A stretch of 64,000 bases of DNA from Terrabacter tumescens. Lineage in GTDB: Bacteria; Actinomycetota; Actinomycetes; Actinomycetales; Dermatophilaceae. The stretch is taken from positions 1 to 64,000 of the forward strand of contig NZ_BMNZ01000011.1 in NCBI RefSeq assembly GCF_014646815.1. The letters run 5' to 3'. How positions within the stretch are numbered: the stretch's first letter is position 1; every line of letters begins with the position of its first letter. The translations under genes were made by a program, and so were the position numbers. Shown here one piece after another: positions 57,125 to 64,000 of this stretch. The notes under the pieces are model-generated. The model had not been told where the DNA came from and did no database searches. It was given only the letters and a program-made list of their open reading frames with translations.

Positions 57125-58276
57125 TCATCTCGGTGGTTCCCACCCCCGTGAGCCCTCGAGAGGGGCGAGCACGTCGGCAATAGCAGCCCCAGCAGGGGAG
57201 TTGTCGACCTTGGGCGCCAACCTCGCTTTGCGCCTCAGGAAGGGGCGCTCGATGTAGGTGTAGGACACGGCAGCGAGCGCGATGCTGAGCGCCGCTCCCA
57301 CAAGTCCCTTCATGCCCACGGGTAGGCCCAGATCCACCTGGTGCATCATCAGGCTGATGACCGGAAAGTGGATCAGGTAGATGCCGTAGGCCCGGCGCCC
57401 GGTCCACCTCAGCGGCTTCCAGGAGAGACAGGTGCTCGCGAGGCTGCGCGGTGCGCAGACCAGTGCGCAGACCACGAGCGCGGAAAGCAGCCCAGGGACG
57501 CTCTTGACGCCTGAAAGCCACGCGGAGTCCAGCTTCAGCGGGGCGAAGGCAAGAACGGTGAGAACGACGAGGGCGACAGGTCCCGCCACGCGGATCGGCC
57601 GAGCCACGGCTGCGCGGACGCGATCATTGTCGAGCGCCACGGCCAGGACGCACCCGAGAACGATGGGCGCGGCACGCAGGTACGAGGCGCGCACTCCGTC
57701 GAGATCACCGGGCCAGGGCGTCAGCAGGATTCCGAGGGCGAGTGCCGCAGCCACGACGGAGGCCATGCGGCGGCTGCGTCGACGCGAAAGCCATGCTGCG
57801 ACGAGAACCGGCCACACGAGGTAGAAGTGCTCCTCGATGGAGAGCGTCCAGGTGTGCTCCAGTAGCGGCGCCGGATGACCACTGTAGATCCACCAGTTCG
57901 AGAGGTACAGAAGTGAAGCCGCGGCCCCCGGCACGACAGCACCGACCCGGCCAGTCACGACGCTCAGGCCCACCACCGCCAACACCACCGTCACCAACGC
58001 CGGCACCAATCGAAGTGCCCGCCGCAGGTAGAAGGCCGAGAGAGTGATGCCGCCGGTCAACCGGTGCTCTCGAAGCAGGAGGCTCGTGATCAGGAAGCCA
58101 CTCAAGGCGAAGAAGACATCGACTCCCACGAAGCCGTTGGCGCCCCACCCCGTCGCGGTGTGGAAGAGAACGACGGAGAGAACCGCGATTCCACGGAGTC
58201 CGTCCAGCCCCGGCCAATGAGGCACCGCCTCACCGCGACTGCGCGCGGCACCCCCTGTCCCCCCGCGCTCGTCCAT
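57125..58276 (-). CDS. Acyltransferase 3 (OafA/YrhL-like)
   Basis: An integral membrane O-acyltransferase of about 383 residues, probably adding acetyl or another acyl group to the polysaccharide. Family blocks are clear: LDGLRGIAVLSVVLFH with the catalytic-region His, VGVDVFFALSGFLIT, and TWTLSIEEHFYLVWP. About ten helices follow. There is no C-terminal SGNH domain. Codon use is visibly less GC-biased than in adjacent genes, a sign of possible recent transfer. ATG 58276 follows the upstream stop by one base; ATG 58285, overlapping it, is also possible. Confidence 0.88.
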   Translation of the reverse strand: MDERGGTGGAARSRGEAVPHWPGLDGLRGIAVLSVVLFHTATGWGANGFVGVDVFFALSGFLITSLLLREHRLTGGITLSAFYLRRALRLVPALVTVVLAVVGLSVVTGRVGAVVPGAAASLLYLSNWWIYSGHPAPLLEHTWTLSIEEHFYLVWPVLVAAWLSRRRSRRMASVVAAALALGILLTPWPGDLDGVRASYLRAAPIVLGCVLAVALDNDRVRAAVARPIRVAGPVALVVLTVLAFAPLKLDSAWLSGVKSVPGLLSALVVCALVCAPRSLASTCLSWKPLRWTGRRAYGIYLIHFPVISLMMHQVDLGLPVGMKGLVGAALSIALAAVSYTYIERPFLRRKARLAPKVDNSPAGAAIADVLAPLEGSRGWEPPR

Positions 58277-58277
58277 G

Positions 58278-59243
58278 TCATGCATGCTTCCACGACGTCA
58301 GGTCGCCCCGGGCGCGAAAGGTCTGGTTGCCCGCGACGATCCAGCCCGCACTCTCGGTGACCGACAGCCCGACCTCGCCGCGCGGCACGTTCGGCACGGC
58401 CACGCATGCGACGACGTCCGCGGTGCGGCCCTTGGCGACCTCGACGAGCTGGACGCCCTTGCACGCGCTGACGACGCGCACGGCATACGTCTTGAGGCTG
58501 TTGTCGGCGATGAGGTTGCTGAGGGCGACCGCGCCGGGAGCGTCGCCGGAGTCGGTCCACGTCGAGCCGCCGTCGCCGGTCAGGACGACGGAGCCGTCGG
58601 CGCACAGCGCCTGTGCCTGCGACGCGGACGTGCGGGACAGGTCGAGCACGGCGCCGTCGCCGCACGGCGTGGCGGCGCTCTCCTTGGGGGTGAGCACCTG
58701 GGTCGGCTCGTCGAGGCGCCGGGCCCAGCCCCCGACGACCGCAGTGGGCGCCTGCCAGGTCTGGCCCGCGTCGCGGGACGCGTACTGCTTGAGGGTGCAG
58801 TCGGCGCCGGCCCCGATGGTGAAGGCGCGGGTCGAGTCGAGCGGCTGCACACGCGTGACGGCTCGCGTGGGCGAGCGCACCTTGGTCCAGCTCTGTCCGC
58901 CGTCCGTCGTCAGCTCGAGGGTGGCACCGCCGCGGTCGCAGGTGCCGGTCGTGGCGCGCCAGGCGGTCGCGGCGTCGAGGGCGGAGACGAGCCGGGAGAC
59001 CGGGACGGCCTTGCCGCCGCCCGACGTCGCGCCCGTGCCGCCGCTCCCACCTGTCGGGCGCGTGGTCGACGTGGCGCGTGGCGTGGAGGTCGCGGGAGTG
59101 CTCGTGATGAGCTCCGCGGTCCGCGTCGTCGACGTCACGGGCACGTCCTCCGACGGGCGCCCGGCACGCAGCGCGAGCGCAACGAGCCCGACGTCGACCG
59201 CGAGGAACGCCACGAGACCCGCCGTCGCGACTCGACTCTTCAT
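58278..59243 (-). CDS. Secreted Asp-box protein (paralogue A)
   Basis: I do not know its function. The 321 residues show an N-terminal signal or anchor helix (about 8-27), a Thr/Ser/Gly-rich stalk (35-75) and a domain with repeated Asp-box motifs (TTDGGQSW, SRDAGQTW, TGDGGSTW) that mark blades of sialidase-like beta-propellers; paired Cys are spread through it. It matches the gene at 61454-62392 in length, layout and motif order. GGGGGAG precedes ATG 59243 at eight bases. A surface or membrane-bound binding protein is the simplest view; sialidase activity is not supported. Confidence 0.7.
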   Translation of the reverse strand: MKSRVATAGLVAFLAVDVGLVALALRAGRPSEDVPVTSTTRTAELITSTPATSTPRATSTTRPTGGSGGTGATSGGGKAVPVSRLVSALDAATAWRATTGTCDRGGATLELTTDGGQSWTKVRSPTRAVTRVQPLDSTRAFTIGAGADCTLKQYASRDAGQTWQAPTAVVGGWARRLDEPTQVLTPKESAATPCGDGAVLDLSRTSASQAQALCADGSVVLTGDGGSTWTDSGDAPGAVALSNLIADNSLKTYAVRVVSACKGVQLVEVAKGRTADVVACVAVPNVPRGEVGLSVTESAGWIVAGNQTFRARGDLTSWKHA

Positions 59244-59339
59244 TGCTGCAACTCCCCCTCGAACGACTGCTCGGCCCTTCCCCCGGGGGACATGCTAGGG
59301 GGCGAATCCGCCTGTCACGCGACGGAGTCCGCGGTCGGA

Positions 59340-59924
59340 TCAGCTTCGAGGTGGAGTCAGCGCGGCGACGACGAGAGGCAGCTGCGACTCGATTTCGGTC
59401 GACATCAGGTCATATGCCGCAGAGCTGCGCCCGTATGGGTCGGGTATGTCCGACTCGTCCGCGGAGCGGGCGGGATGGAGCCCGCGACGGCCTCGCGCCA
59501 CCTCGCCGACGATGGCGGCCCATGGCGTGTCGGGACCGGCCTGCGCCGCCTCCGGCGAGCCGGCCAGGTCGGCGTCGCGGACGAGGTCGGCGAGCTCGCC
59601 GAGGGTGAAGGTCTTGCGCAGCGCCCGGGGGTGCAGGGCCACGGCGTCACCGCGGTGCTTCTGCGTCGCGGTGATGACGAGGTCGGCGTCATCAAGCATC
59701 GAGGGCACGAGCTGCCGCGAGGCGAACCCGGTCGTGTCGGCCCCGACGGCACGGAGCGCCGCCACCGAGCCGGGCTCGATGTCGGCTCCGACGAGGGCGC
59801 GCGTGCCGGCGCTCTCGACGACGACGTCCTGCCCGTCGAGCAGCTGCCGAAGCCGCCGCTCGAGGTAGGGCGAGCGGCACACGTTGCCGGTGCATATGAC
59901 GAGGATGCGCCCGACGCGCCTCAA
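59340..59924 (-). CDS. Low-molecular-weight protein-tyrosine phosphatase
   Basis: Expected to dephosphorylate the Wzc-type kinases in the locus (Wzb-like role). The active-site loop CTGNVCRS (Cys11 to Arg17) and a general-acid Asp in DPYGRS are present. At 194 residues it is about 40 longer than typical, the excess lying in the middle. The start is the TTG at 59924: it follows GGGGGAG at five bases and overlaps the rmlC stop as TTGA. No ATG or GTG fits, since the conserved core begins only three codons later. Confidence 0.9.
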   Translation of the reverse strand: MRRVGRILVICTGNVCRSPYLERRLRQLLDGQDVVVESAGTRALVGADIEPGSVAALRAVGADTTGFASRQLVPSMLDDADLVITATQKHRGDAVALHPRALRKTFTLGELADLVRDADLAGSPEAAQAGPDTPWAAIVGEVARGRRGLHPARSADESDIPDPYGRSSAAYDLMSTEIESQLPLVVAALTPPRS

Positions 59925-60526
59925 CGGCGCTCCCCCGCCAGCGAGCGGGTGTGGGCGAGGCAGGCCTCGAGCGTGGGGAGCACCCCGGCGGCCTCGGCCT
60001 CGTCCAGCGTCGGCGCGGCGGCGTCCTTGGGCGAGAGGATGGGCTCGAAGCCCTCGGGCAGCTTCAGTGCGATCCGCGGGTCGAGGGGCGTGATGCCGCG
60101 CTCGCCGGTGGGGTTGAAGACCTCGGAGCAGAGGTAGACCGCGGTCCCGTCCTCGATGCAGGCGAGCGCGTGGCCCAGCCCCTCGGAGAGGTAGACGGCG
60201 CGCCGGTCGACGGTGTCGAGCACGACCGAGTCCCACTCCCCGAAGGTCGGCGAGCCGACGCGCAGGTCGACGACGTAGTCGACGAAGACGCCGCCCGTGG
60301 CCGTGACGTACTTGGCCTGCGACGGCGGCACGTCGGCGAAGTGGATGCCGCGCAGCGCGCCGCCGGACGAGACGGAGATGTTCGTCTGTCGCACCTGCAT
60401 CTCGTGGCCGAGGGCCTCGGCGAGGTGGTCGACGCGGAAGCCCTCGGCGAAGACGCCCCGGTCGTCGGGGAACTGGCGCGGCGTGATCTCGAAGGCGCCG
60501 TCGATGCGCAGCGGTCGGATGTCCAT
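59921..60526 (-). CDS. rmlC: dTDP-4-dehydrorhamnose 3,5-epimerase
   Basis: Third step of dTDP-L-rhamnose synthesis: double epimerisation of dTDP-4-keto-6-deoxyglucose. The 201-residue cupin protein has FPDDRGVFAEGF, QTNISVSSGGALRGIHF with the catalytic His, and YLSEGLGHA. Length is near the family norm of about 185-200. Its ATG shares a base with the rmlA stop (TGATG). RmlB and RmlD are not in the window, so the pathway is completed elsewhere, or the product goes to another deoxysugar. Confidence 0.93.
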   Translation of the reverse strand: MDIRPLRIDGAFEITPRQFPDDRGVFAEGFRVDHLAEALGHEMQVRQTNISVSSGGALRGIHFADVPPSQAKYVTATGGVFVDYVVDLRVGSPTFGEWDSVVLDTVDRRAVYLSEGLGHALACIEDGTAVYLCSEVFNPTGERGITPLDPRIALKLPEGFEPILSPKDAAAPTLDEAEAAGVLPTLEACLAHTRSLAGERR

Positions 60527-61404
60527 CAGATGGCCTCCCGGGCCTCGGCGAGCAGGGCGTGCAGGTAGAGGCCGTAGCCGCTCTTAGCCTGGGCGTCGGC
60601 GTGCACCTTGAGCTCGTCGTCGGAGATCCACCCGTTGCGCCAGGCGACCTCCTCGACGCAGCCGATCTTCTGCCCCTGCCGTGCCTCGACGACGTGGACG
60701 TACTGGCTGGCCTCCATGAGGCCGGTGAACGTGCCGGTGTCGAACCAGGCAGTGCCGCGCGGCAGCGGGGTCACCGTGAGGCTGCCGCGGCGGAGGTACT
60801 CGTCGTTGACGGCCGTGATCTCGAGCTCGCCGCGCTCGCTGGGCACGAGGTTGCGGGCGATCTCGACGACGTCGTTGTCGTAGAAGTAGAGGCCGGGCAC
60901 GGCGTAGCTGGACTTGGGGCGCTTCGGCTTCTCCTCGATGGAGAGGACCGTGCCGTCCTGGTCGAACTCGACGACGCCGTATACCGCGGGGTCGGCCACG
61001 CGGTAGGCGAAGACGTGCCCACCGCGGACGTGGGTGTTGTCGCGGAGCCGGGTGCCGAGCCCCGGGCCGAAGAAGATGTTGTCGCCGAGGACGAGGGCCA
61101 CCTCGTCGTCACCGATGAAGTCGGCACCCAGCACGAACGCCTGGGCGAGTCCGTCGGGACTCGGCTGCACGGCATACGTGATCGACATGCCCCACTGCGT
61201 GCCGTCACCGAGGAGGCGCTGGAACTGGTCGGAGTCGGCGGGGGTCGTGATGACGAGGACCTCGCGGATGCCCGCCATCATCAGCGTCGACAGGGGGTAG
61301 TAGACCATCGGCTTGTCGTAGACGGGCATGAGCTGCTTGCTGATGCCACGCGTGATGGGGTGCAGCCGCGTGCCCGAGCCGCCGGCGAGGATGATGCCCT
61401 TCAT
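60526..61404 (-). CDS. rmlA: Glucose-1-phosphate thymidylyltransferase
   Basis: Makes dTDP-glucose from dTTP and glucose-1-phosphate, feeding dTDP-rhamnose synthesis. The 292 residues have the standard length, the loop [26 protein letters not shown] at the N-terminus, and the LGDNIF and IEEKP blocks. A minus-strand TAGGCT box (61413-61418) eight bases before ATG 61404 suggests a leaderless transcript. It heads the tightly coupled rmlA-rmlC-phosphatase run. Confidence 0.95.
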   Translation of the reverse strand: MKGIILAGGSGTRLHPITRGISKQLMPVYDKPMVYYPLSTLMMAGIREVLVITTPADSDQFQRLLGDGTQWGMSITYAVQPSPDGLAQAFVLGADFIGDDEVALVLGDNIFFGPGLGTRLRDNTHVRGGHVFAYRVADPAVYGVVEFDQDGTVLSIEEKPKRPKSSYAVPGLYFYDNDVVEIARNLVPSERGELEITAVNDEYLRRGSLTVTPLPRGTAWFDTGTFTGLMEASQYVHVVEARQGQKIGCVEEVAWRNGWISDDELKVHADAQAKSGYGLYLHALLAEAREAI

Positions 61405-61418
61405 GGTCGCCCAGCCTA
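61405..61418 (-). promoter_or_regulatory. -10 box of rmlA, leaderless type
   Basis: Minus-strand TAGGCT (61413-61418), eight bases before ATG 61404. Confidence 0.4.
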
Positions 61419-61453
61419 GGGGGCGATCGTCCAGTGTGCGTCATGCGCACCGG

Positions 61454-62392
61454 TCACGCGGTGTCGCTCCAGGTCTTGAGGTTGCTGCCGGACCGCCAGG
61501 TGGCGTCGGCGACGGCGAGCCAGCCGGCGTCGTCGACGACGCTGAGCGACACGCGGCCCTCGGCGCCCTCGAGGAGGGTCGTGACGCAGGCGACGCGGTC
61601 GGTCTTGTCGTCGCCGACCTTGGCGATCTCGACGCCGGCGCAGCCGTCGACCGTGCGGGCGACGTAGACGGTCGGCGTGCCCTTCTCCTCTCGAGCGGCG
61701 ATGGCGAGGGCGCCCGGGACCGTGGCGAGCGAGCTCCACTTGGAGCCGCCGTCGATGGAGCGCATGAGCCGGCCGTCAGCGCAAGCGGCGACGGCCTTGG
61801 AGGCGCTGACGCGGGCGAGGTCGATGACCGTGGTGCCGCCGCAGGGGCGGGCGTCGGGGCGCTTCGGGGTGATGACGAGGGTGGGCTTGTCGCCGCCCGG
61901 GACGCGCGACCAGCCGCCCTCGATGTCGCGGGGTCCGCGCCAGGTCTTGCCGTCGTCGTCGGTGGCGTACTCCCCCGCAGAGCAGTCCTTGGGGGCGCCG
62001 ATGACGAAGCCGCGGTCGGTGCCGACGGGCTGGATGCGCCCTAGGGCTGATGCTGCGCTGTCGCGTTTGGTCCACGTGCGGCCGCCGTCGTCGGTGACCT
62101 CGACGGTCGAGCCGGCATCGCGGCAGGTGCCGAGCGTGGCACGCCAGGCGCGCTTGCCGTCGACGGCGGCGATCGCCTGCGTGACCGGGACGGCCTCGGC
62201 GGCCTTCGTCGCGGCTGTCGTCGTCGTGGCCGTGGAGGTGGCCGCGGGCACCGGGGTGGGCGCCGACGCGGACGCCTCGGCCGCGTCGGGGCGGAACGCG
62301 AGCGCCACGAGGAGGGCGTCCACGACGAGCAGGGCAAGCAGGCCCACGAGCGCCCACCGACCCACGGACCTGTCAGACATCCACCTCATCAC
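61454..62392 (-). CDS. Secreted Asp-box protein (paralogue B)
   Basis: A 312-residue protein with the same plan as the gene at 58278-59243: a membrane-spanning start (about 15-35), an Ala/Thr/Pro stalk, then Asp-box blades (TDDGGRTW, TDDDGKTW, SIDGGSKW), regularly spaced Cys and a closing domain ending in LKTW. Shared blocks include AWRAT.GTC and the WxxxxD-type ends. The two genes bracket rmlA-rmlC-phosphatase, consistent with an old duplication. GTG 62392 is chosen because TAGAGT lies seven bases upstream; ATG 62380 is an alternative. Function unknown. Confidence 0.7.
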   Translation of the reverse strand: MMRWMSDRSVGRWALVGLLALLVVDALLVALAFRPDAAEASASAPTPVPAATSTATTTTAATKAAEAVPVTQAIAAVDGKRAWRATLGTCRDAGSTVEVTDDGGRTWTKRDSAASALGRIQPVGTDRGFVIGAPKDCSAGEYATDDDGKTWRGPRDIEGGWSRVPGGDKPTLVITPKRPDARPCGGTTVIDLARVSASKAVAACADGRLMRSIDGGSKWSSLATVPGALAIAAREEKGTPTVYVARTVDGCAGVEIAKVGDDKTDRVACVTTLLEGAEGRVSLSVVDDAGWLAVADATWRSGSNLKTWSDTA

Positions 62393-62405
62393 GCCCGCCA
62401 CTCTA
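62393..62405 (-). promoter_or_regulatory. -10 box of Asp-box paralogue B, leaderless type
   Basis: Minus-strand TAGAGT (62400-62405) seven bases before GTG 62392. Confidence 0.4.
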
Positions 62406-62448
62406 CGGACCCGCTGGACAGAAACAGCGCATCCCGGGCACCGCCGAC

Positions 62449-62530
62449 TAGGATGCGCGGGAGTGATGTGTCGGATTTGTTCCGGCCAGGAGTCGTGTGA
62501 CCAGGGCGCGGCCGACGAGAAGAGACGACT
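62449..62530 (+). promoter_or_regulatory. Promoter and leader of the second tyrosine kinase
   Basis: TAGGAT (62449-62454) would start a leader of about 70 bases, unlike the leaderless neighbours. GAGAAG at 62518-62523 is a weak ribosome-binding site eight bases or so before GTG 62531. Confidence 0.35.
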
Positions 62531-64000
62531 GTGGAACTGCAGGACTACCTGAACGTCATCCGGAAGCGATGGATGATCATCGCCGCGGTGACGCTCGTGA
62601 CCCTCGGCCTCGCCGCCGCCTACACCGCCCTGTCACCGCGGACGTATGCCGCGACGACGCAGTTCTACATCTCGACGGCGGGTGACGACAGCACCTCGTC
62701 CTTGCAGCAGGGCAACACGTTCAGCCAGTCCAAGGTCAAGACGTACGCGCAGCTGCTCGAGACGGGAAAGGTGCTCAACCCCGTCATCGAGAAGTCCGGT
62801 GTCAAGACCACTGCGGCCAAGCTGGGTCCCCAGATCACCTCCTCGATCCCGGTGGAGACCAGCCTCATCGACGTCACCGTCGCCGGAAGCTCCCCGGACG
62901 CGGCGCTGCGCGTCGCCCAGGCCCTCGGGGACGTCTTCCCGAAGATCATCGCCGACTACGAGAGCCGGCCGGGCAAGGAGAGCCCTGTCCTCGTGAGGGT
63001 GTCCGAGGACGCAGAGGCCCAGACTGCACCGGTGAGCCCGAAGCCGACGCGCAACCTCGCCCTCGGCCTCGTGCTGGGCCTGCTCCTGGGGTTCGGCGCG
63101 GCCCTGCTGCGTGACGTGCTCGACAAGTCGGTCAAGTCCCAGCGCGACCTCGAGACGGTCACCGACCGCACCATCCTCGGCGGCATCGCATACGACACCG
63201 ACGCGTCGGCCCACCCGCTCATCGTCCAGGTCGACCCGCGCTCGCAGCGTGCCGAGGCCTTCCGCTCGCTGCGCACCAACCTCCAGTTCATCGACGTCGC
63301 CAACCCGCCGAAGTCGATCGTCGTCACCTCCTCGCTCCCCGGTGAGGGCAAGTCGACGACCACCGCGAACCTCGCGCTCAGCCTCGCCGAGACCGGCCTC
63401 AAGGTCGTCGTCATCGAGGGCGACCTGCGCCGCCCGCGCCTGCTCGACTACCTCGGGTTCGAGGGCTCCGTGGGCCTGACCGACGTGCTTGTCGGCCGGG
63501 TCGAGGTCGACGACGTGCTCCAGCCCTTCGGTCGCACCGGGCTGCGGCTGCTGGGCGCCGGCCCCATTCCGCCCAACCCGAGCGAGCTGCTCGGCTCGGC
63601 CAACATGGAGCAGCTCATCGAGGACCTGACGGAGCGCTTCGACTACGTCCTCATCGACGCGCCTCCGCTGCTGCCCGTGACCGACGCAGCCGTGCTGAGC
63701 ACGATCGTCGACGGCGCCCTCGTGGTCGTCGGCGCCGGCGTGGCCCAGCGCGAGCACGTGCGCCGGGCGCTGGAGTCGCTCGAGGCCGTCAACGGCTCGG
63801 TGCTCGGCCTGATCCTCAACCGGGTCAAGGCCAAGGAGCTGGGGGCGGGCTACGGCACGTACGAGTACGACTACCGCCCCGAGAGCGAGCGCCAGCGCGC
63901 CAAGGGCCGGTCCGTGCCTCAGCAGCGGCGACCGGTCGCGCCGGTCGACGAGGACCTCGGTCCTGTCATCCCGCGCCCGTCAGCGACCTCGACTCGCCCC
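62531..64000 (+). CDS. Second Wzz-Wzc-type tyrosine autokinase (runs off window)
   Basis: The frame is open from GTG 62531 to the last base (490 codons, no stop). A Wzz domain with membrane helices near residues 15-35 and 173-195 is followed by a kinase with Walker A SSLPGEGKSTTT, Walker A' VVVIEGDLRRP and Walker B YVLIDAPPL. A tyrosine cluster (YGTYEYDY) follows, then a Pro/Arg-rich tail that continues beyond the window. It has the same build as the kinase at 43506 but a longer tail. Two kinases may govern two polymers or act as paralogues on one. Confidence 0.9.
   Translation, partial: MELQDYLNVIRKRWMIIAAVTLVTLGLAAAYTALSPRTYAATTQFYISTAGDDSTSSLQQGNTFSQSKVKTYAQLLETGKVLNPVIEKSGVKTTAAKLGPQITSSIPVETSLIDVTVAGSSPDAALRVAQALGDVFPKIIADYESRPGKESPVLVRVSEDAEAQTAPVSPKPTRNLALGLVLGLLLGFGAALLRDVLDKSVKSQRDLETVTDRTILGGIAYDTDASAHPLIVQVDPRSQRAEAFRSLRTNLQFIDVANPPKSIVVTSSLPGEGKSTTTANLALSLAETGLKVVVIEGDLRRPRLLDYLGFEGSVGLTDVLVGRVEVDDVLQPFGRTGLRLLGAGPIPPNPSELLGSANMEQLIEDLTERFDYVLIDAPPLLPVTDAAVLSTIVDGALVVVGAGVAQREHVRRALESLEAVNGSVLGLILNRVKAKELGAGYGTYEYDYRPESERQRAKGRSVPQQRRPVAPVDEDLGPVIPRPSATSTRP

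Overview
The window is 64 kb of very GC-rich, gene-dense DNA. GTG starts, 4-bp ATGA/GTGA gene overlaps, mRNAs that look leaderless (a TANNNT box 5-8 nt before the start codon) and the protein families present (BmpA-type nucleoside uptake, type-B succinate dehydrogenase, LytR-CpsA-Psr protein, Wzc-like kinases) all indicate an actinobacterium. I would guess a member of Micrococcales, perhaps Intrasporangiaceae or a relative; this is inference, not a database match.

Left part (1-9.4 kb): bases 1-445 look like the promoter and leader region of an rRNA operon transcribed leftward out of the window. Next come leftward nucleoside salvage and uptake genes: a BMP lipoprotein, two permeases, a double ATPase, cytidine deaminase and thymidine phosphorylase, preceded by an M20 amidohydrolase. 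From 8.7 to 22.6 kb lie assorted genes: a FhuF-like protein, a pseudouridine glycosidase/kinase pair, an AbiEi/DUF559-type protein, a methylmalonyl-CoA-mutase-like large subunit, a MarR/GbsR-like regulator divergent from an ABC exporter, ManC-type GDP-mannose synthesis, a GT-C membrane enzyme, an SDR and a PimB/MgtA-like glycosyltransferase. A three-gene succinate dehydrogenase operon (22.8-26.3 kb) is followed by a D-Ala-D-Ala carboxypeptidase, a methyltransferase, a BrkB-family protein, a 2H phosphoesterase, trpS, an exodeoxyribonuclease III gene broken by one in-frame TAG, and a MauE-thioredoxin fusion.

Right part (about 34.8-64 kb): a large surface-polysaccharide locus. It holds nine dedicated glycosyltransferase genes (two are fusions of two catalytic domains), a Wzy/WaaL-like polymerase or ligase, a Wzx-like flippase, two Wzz-Wzc-type tyrosine autokinases, a low-molecular-weight tyrosine phosphatase, a LytR-CpsA-Psr ligase, an acyltransferase, a PAP2 phosphatase, and rmlA and rmlC. 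Embedded in it are two small modules unusual for a capsule locus: an HPr-kinase-like ATPase with a PqqD protein, and a nucleotidyltransferase with a second PqqD protein. These protein types (PqqD, HprK-like kinase, PF14907-like nucleotidyltransferase) are otherwise known from lasso-peptide tailoring and HPr-rel-A systems, yet the lasso cyclase and leader protease are absent. This is my best candidate for an undescribed system. A pair of paralogous secreted Asp-box proteins flanks the rml/phosphatase genes.

Across the window the heptamer GGCATAC/GTATGCC occurs about 34 times by eye. It forms perfect palindromes, one of them inside the cytidine deaminase gene, and is often read with codons that are rare here. 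A fourfold 32-bp tandem repeat lies between the mutase and regulator genes.
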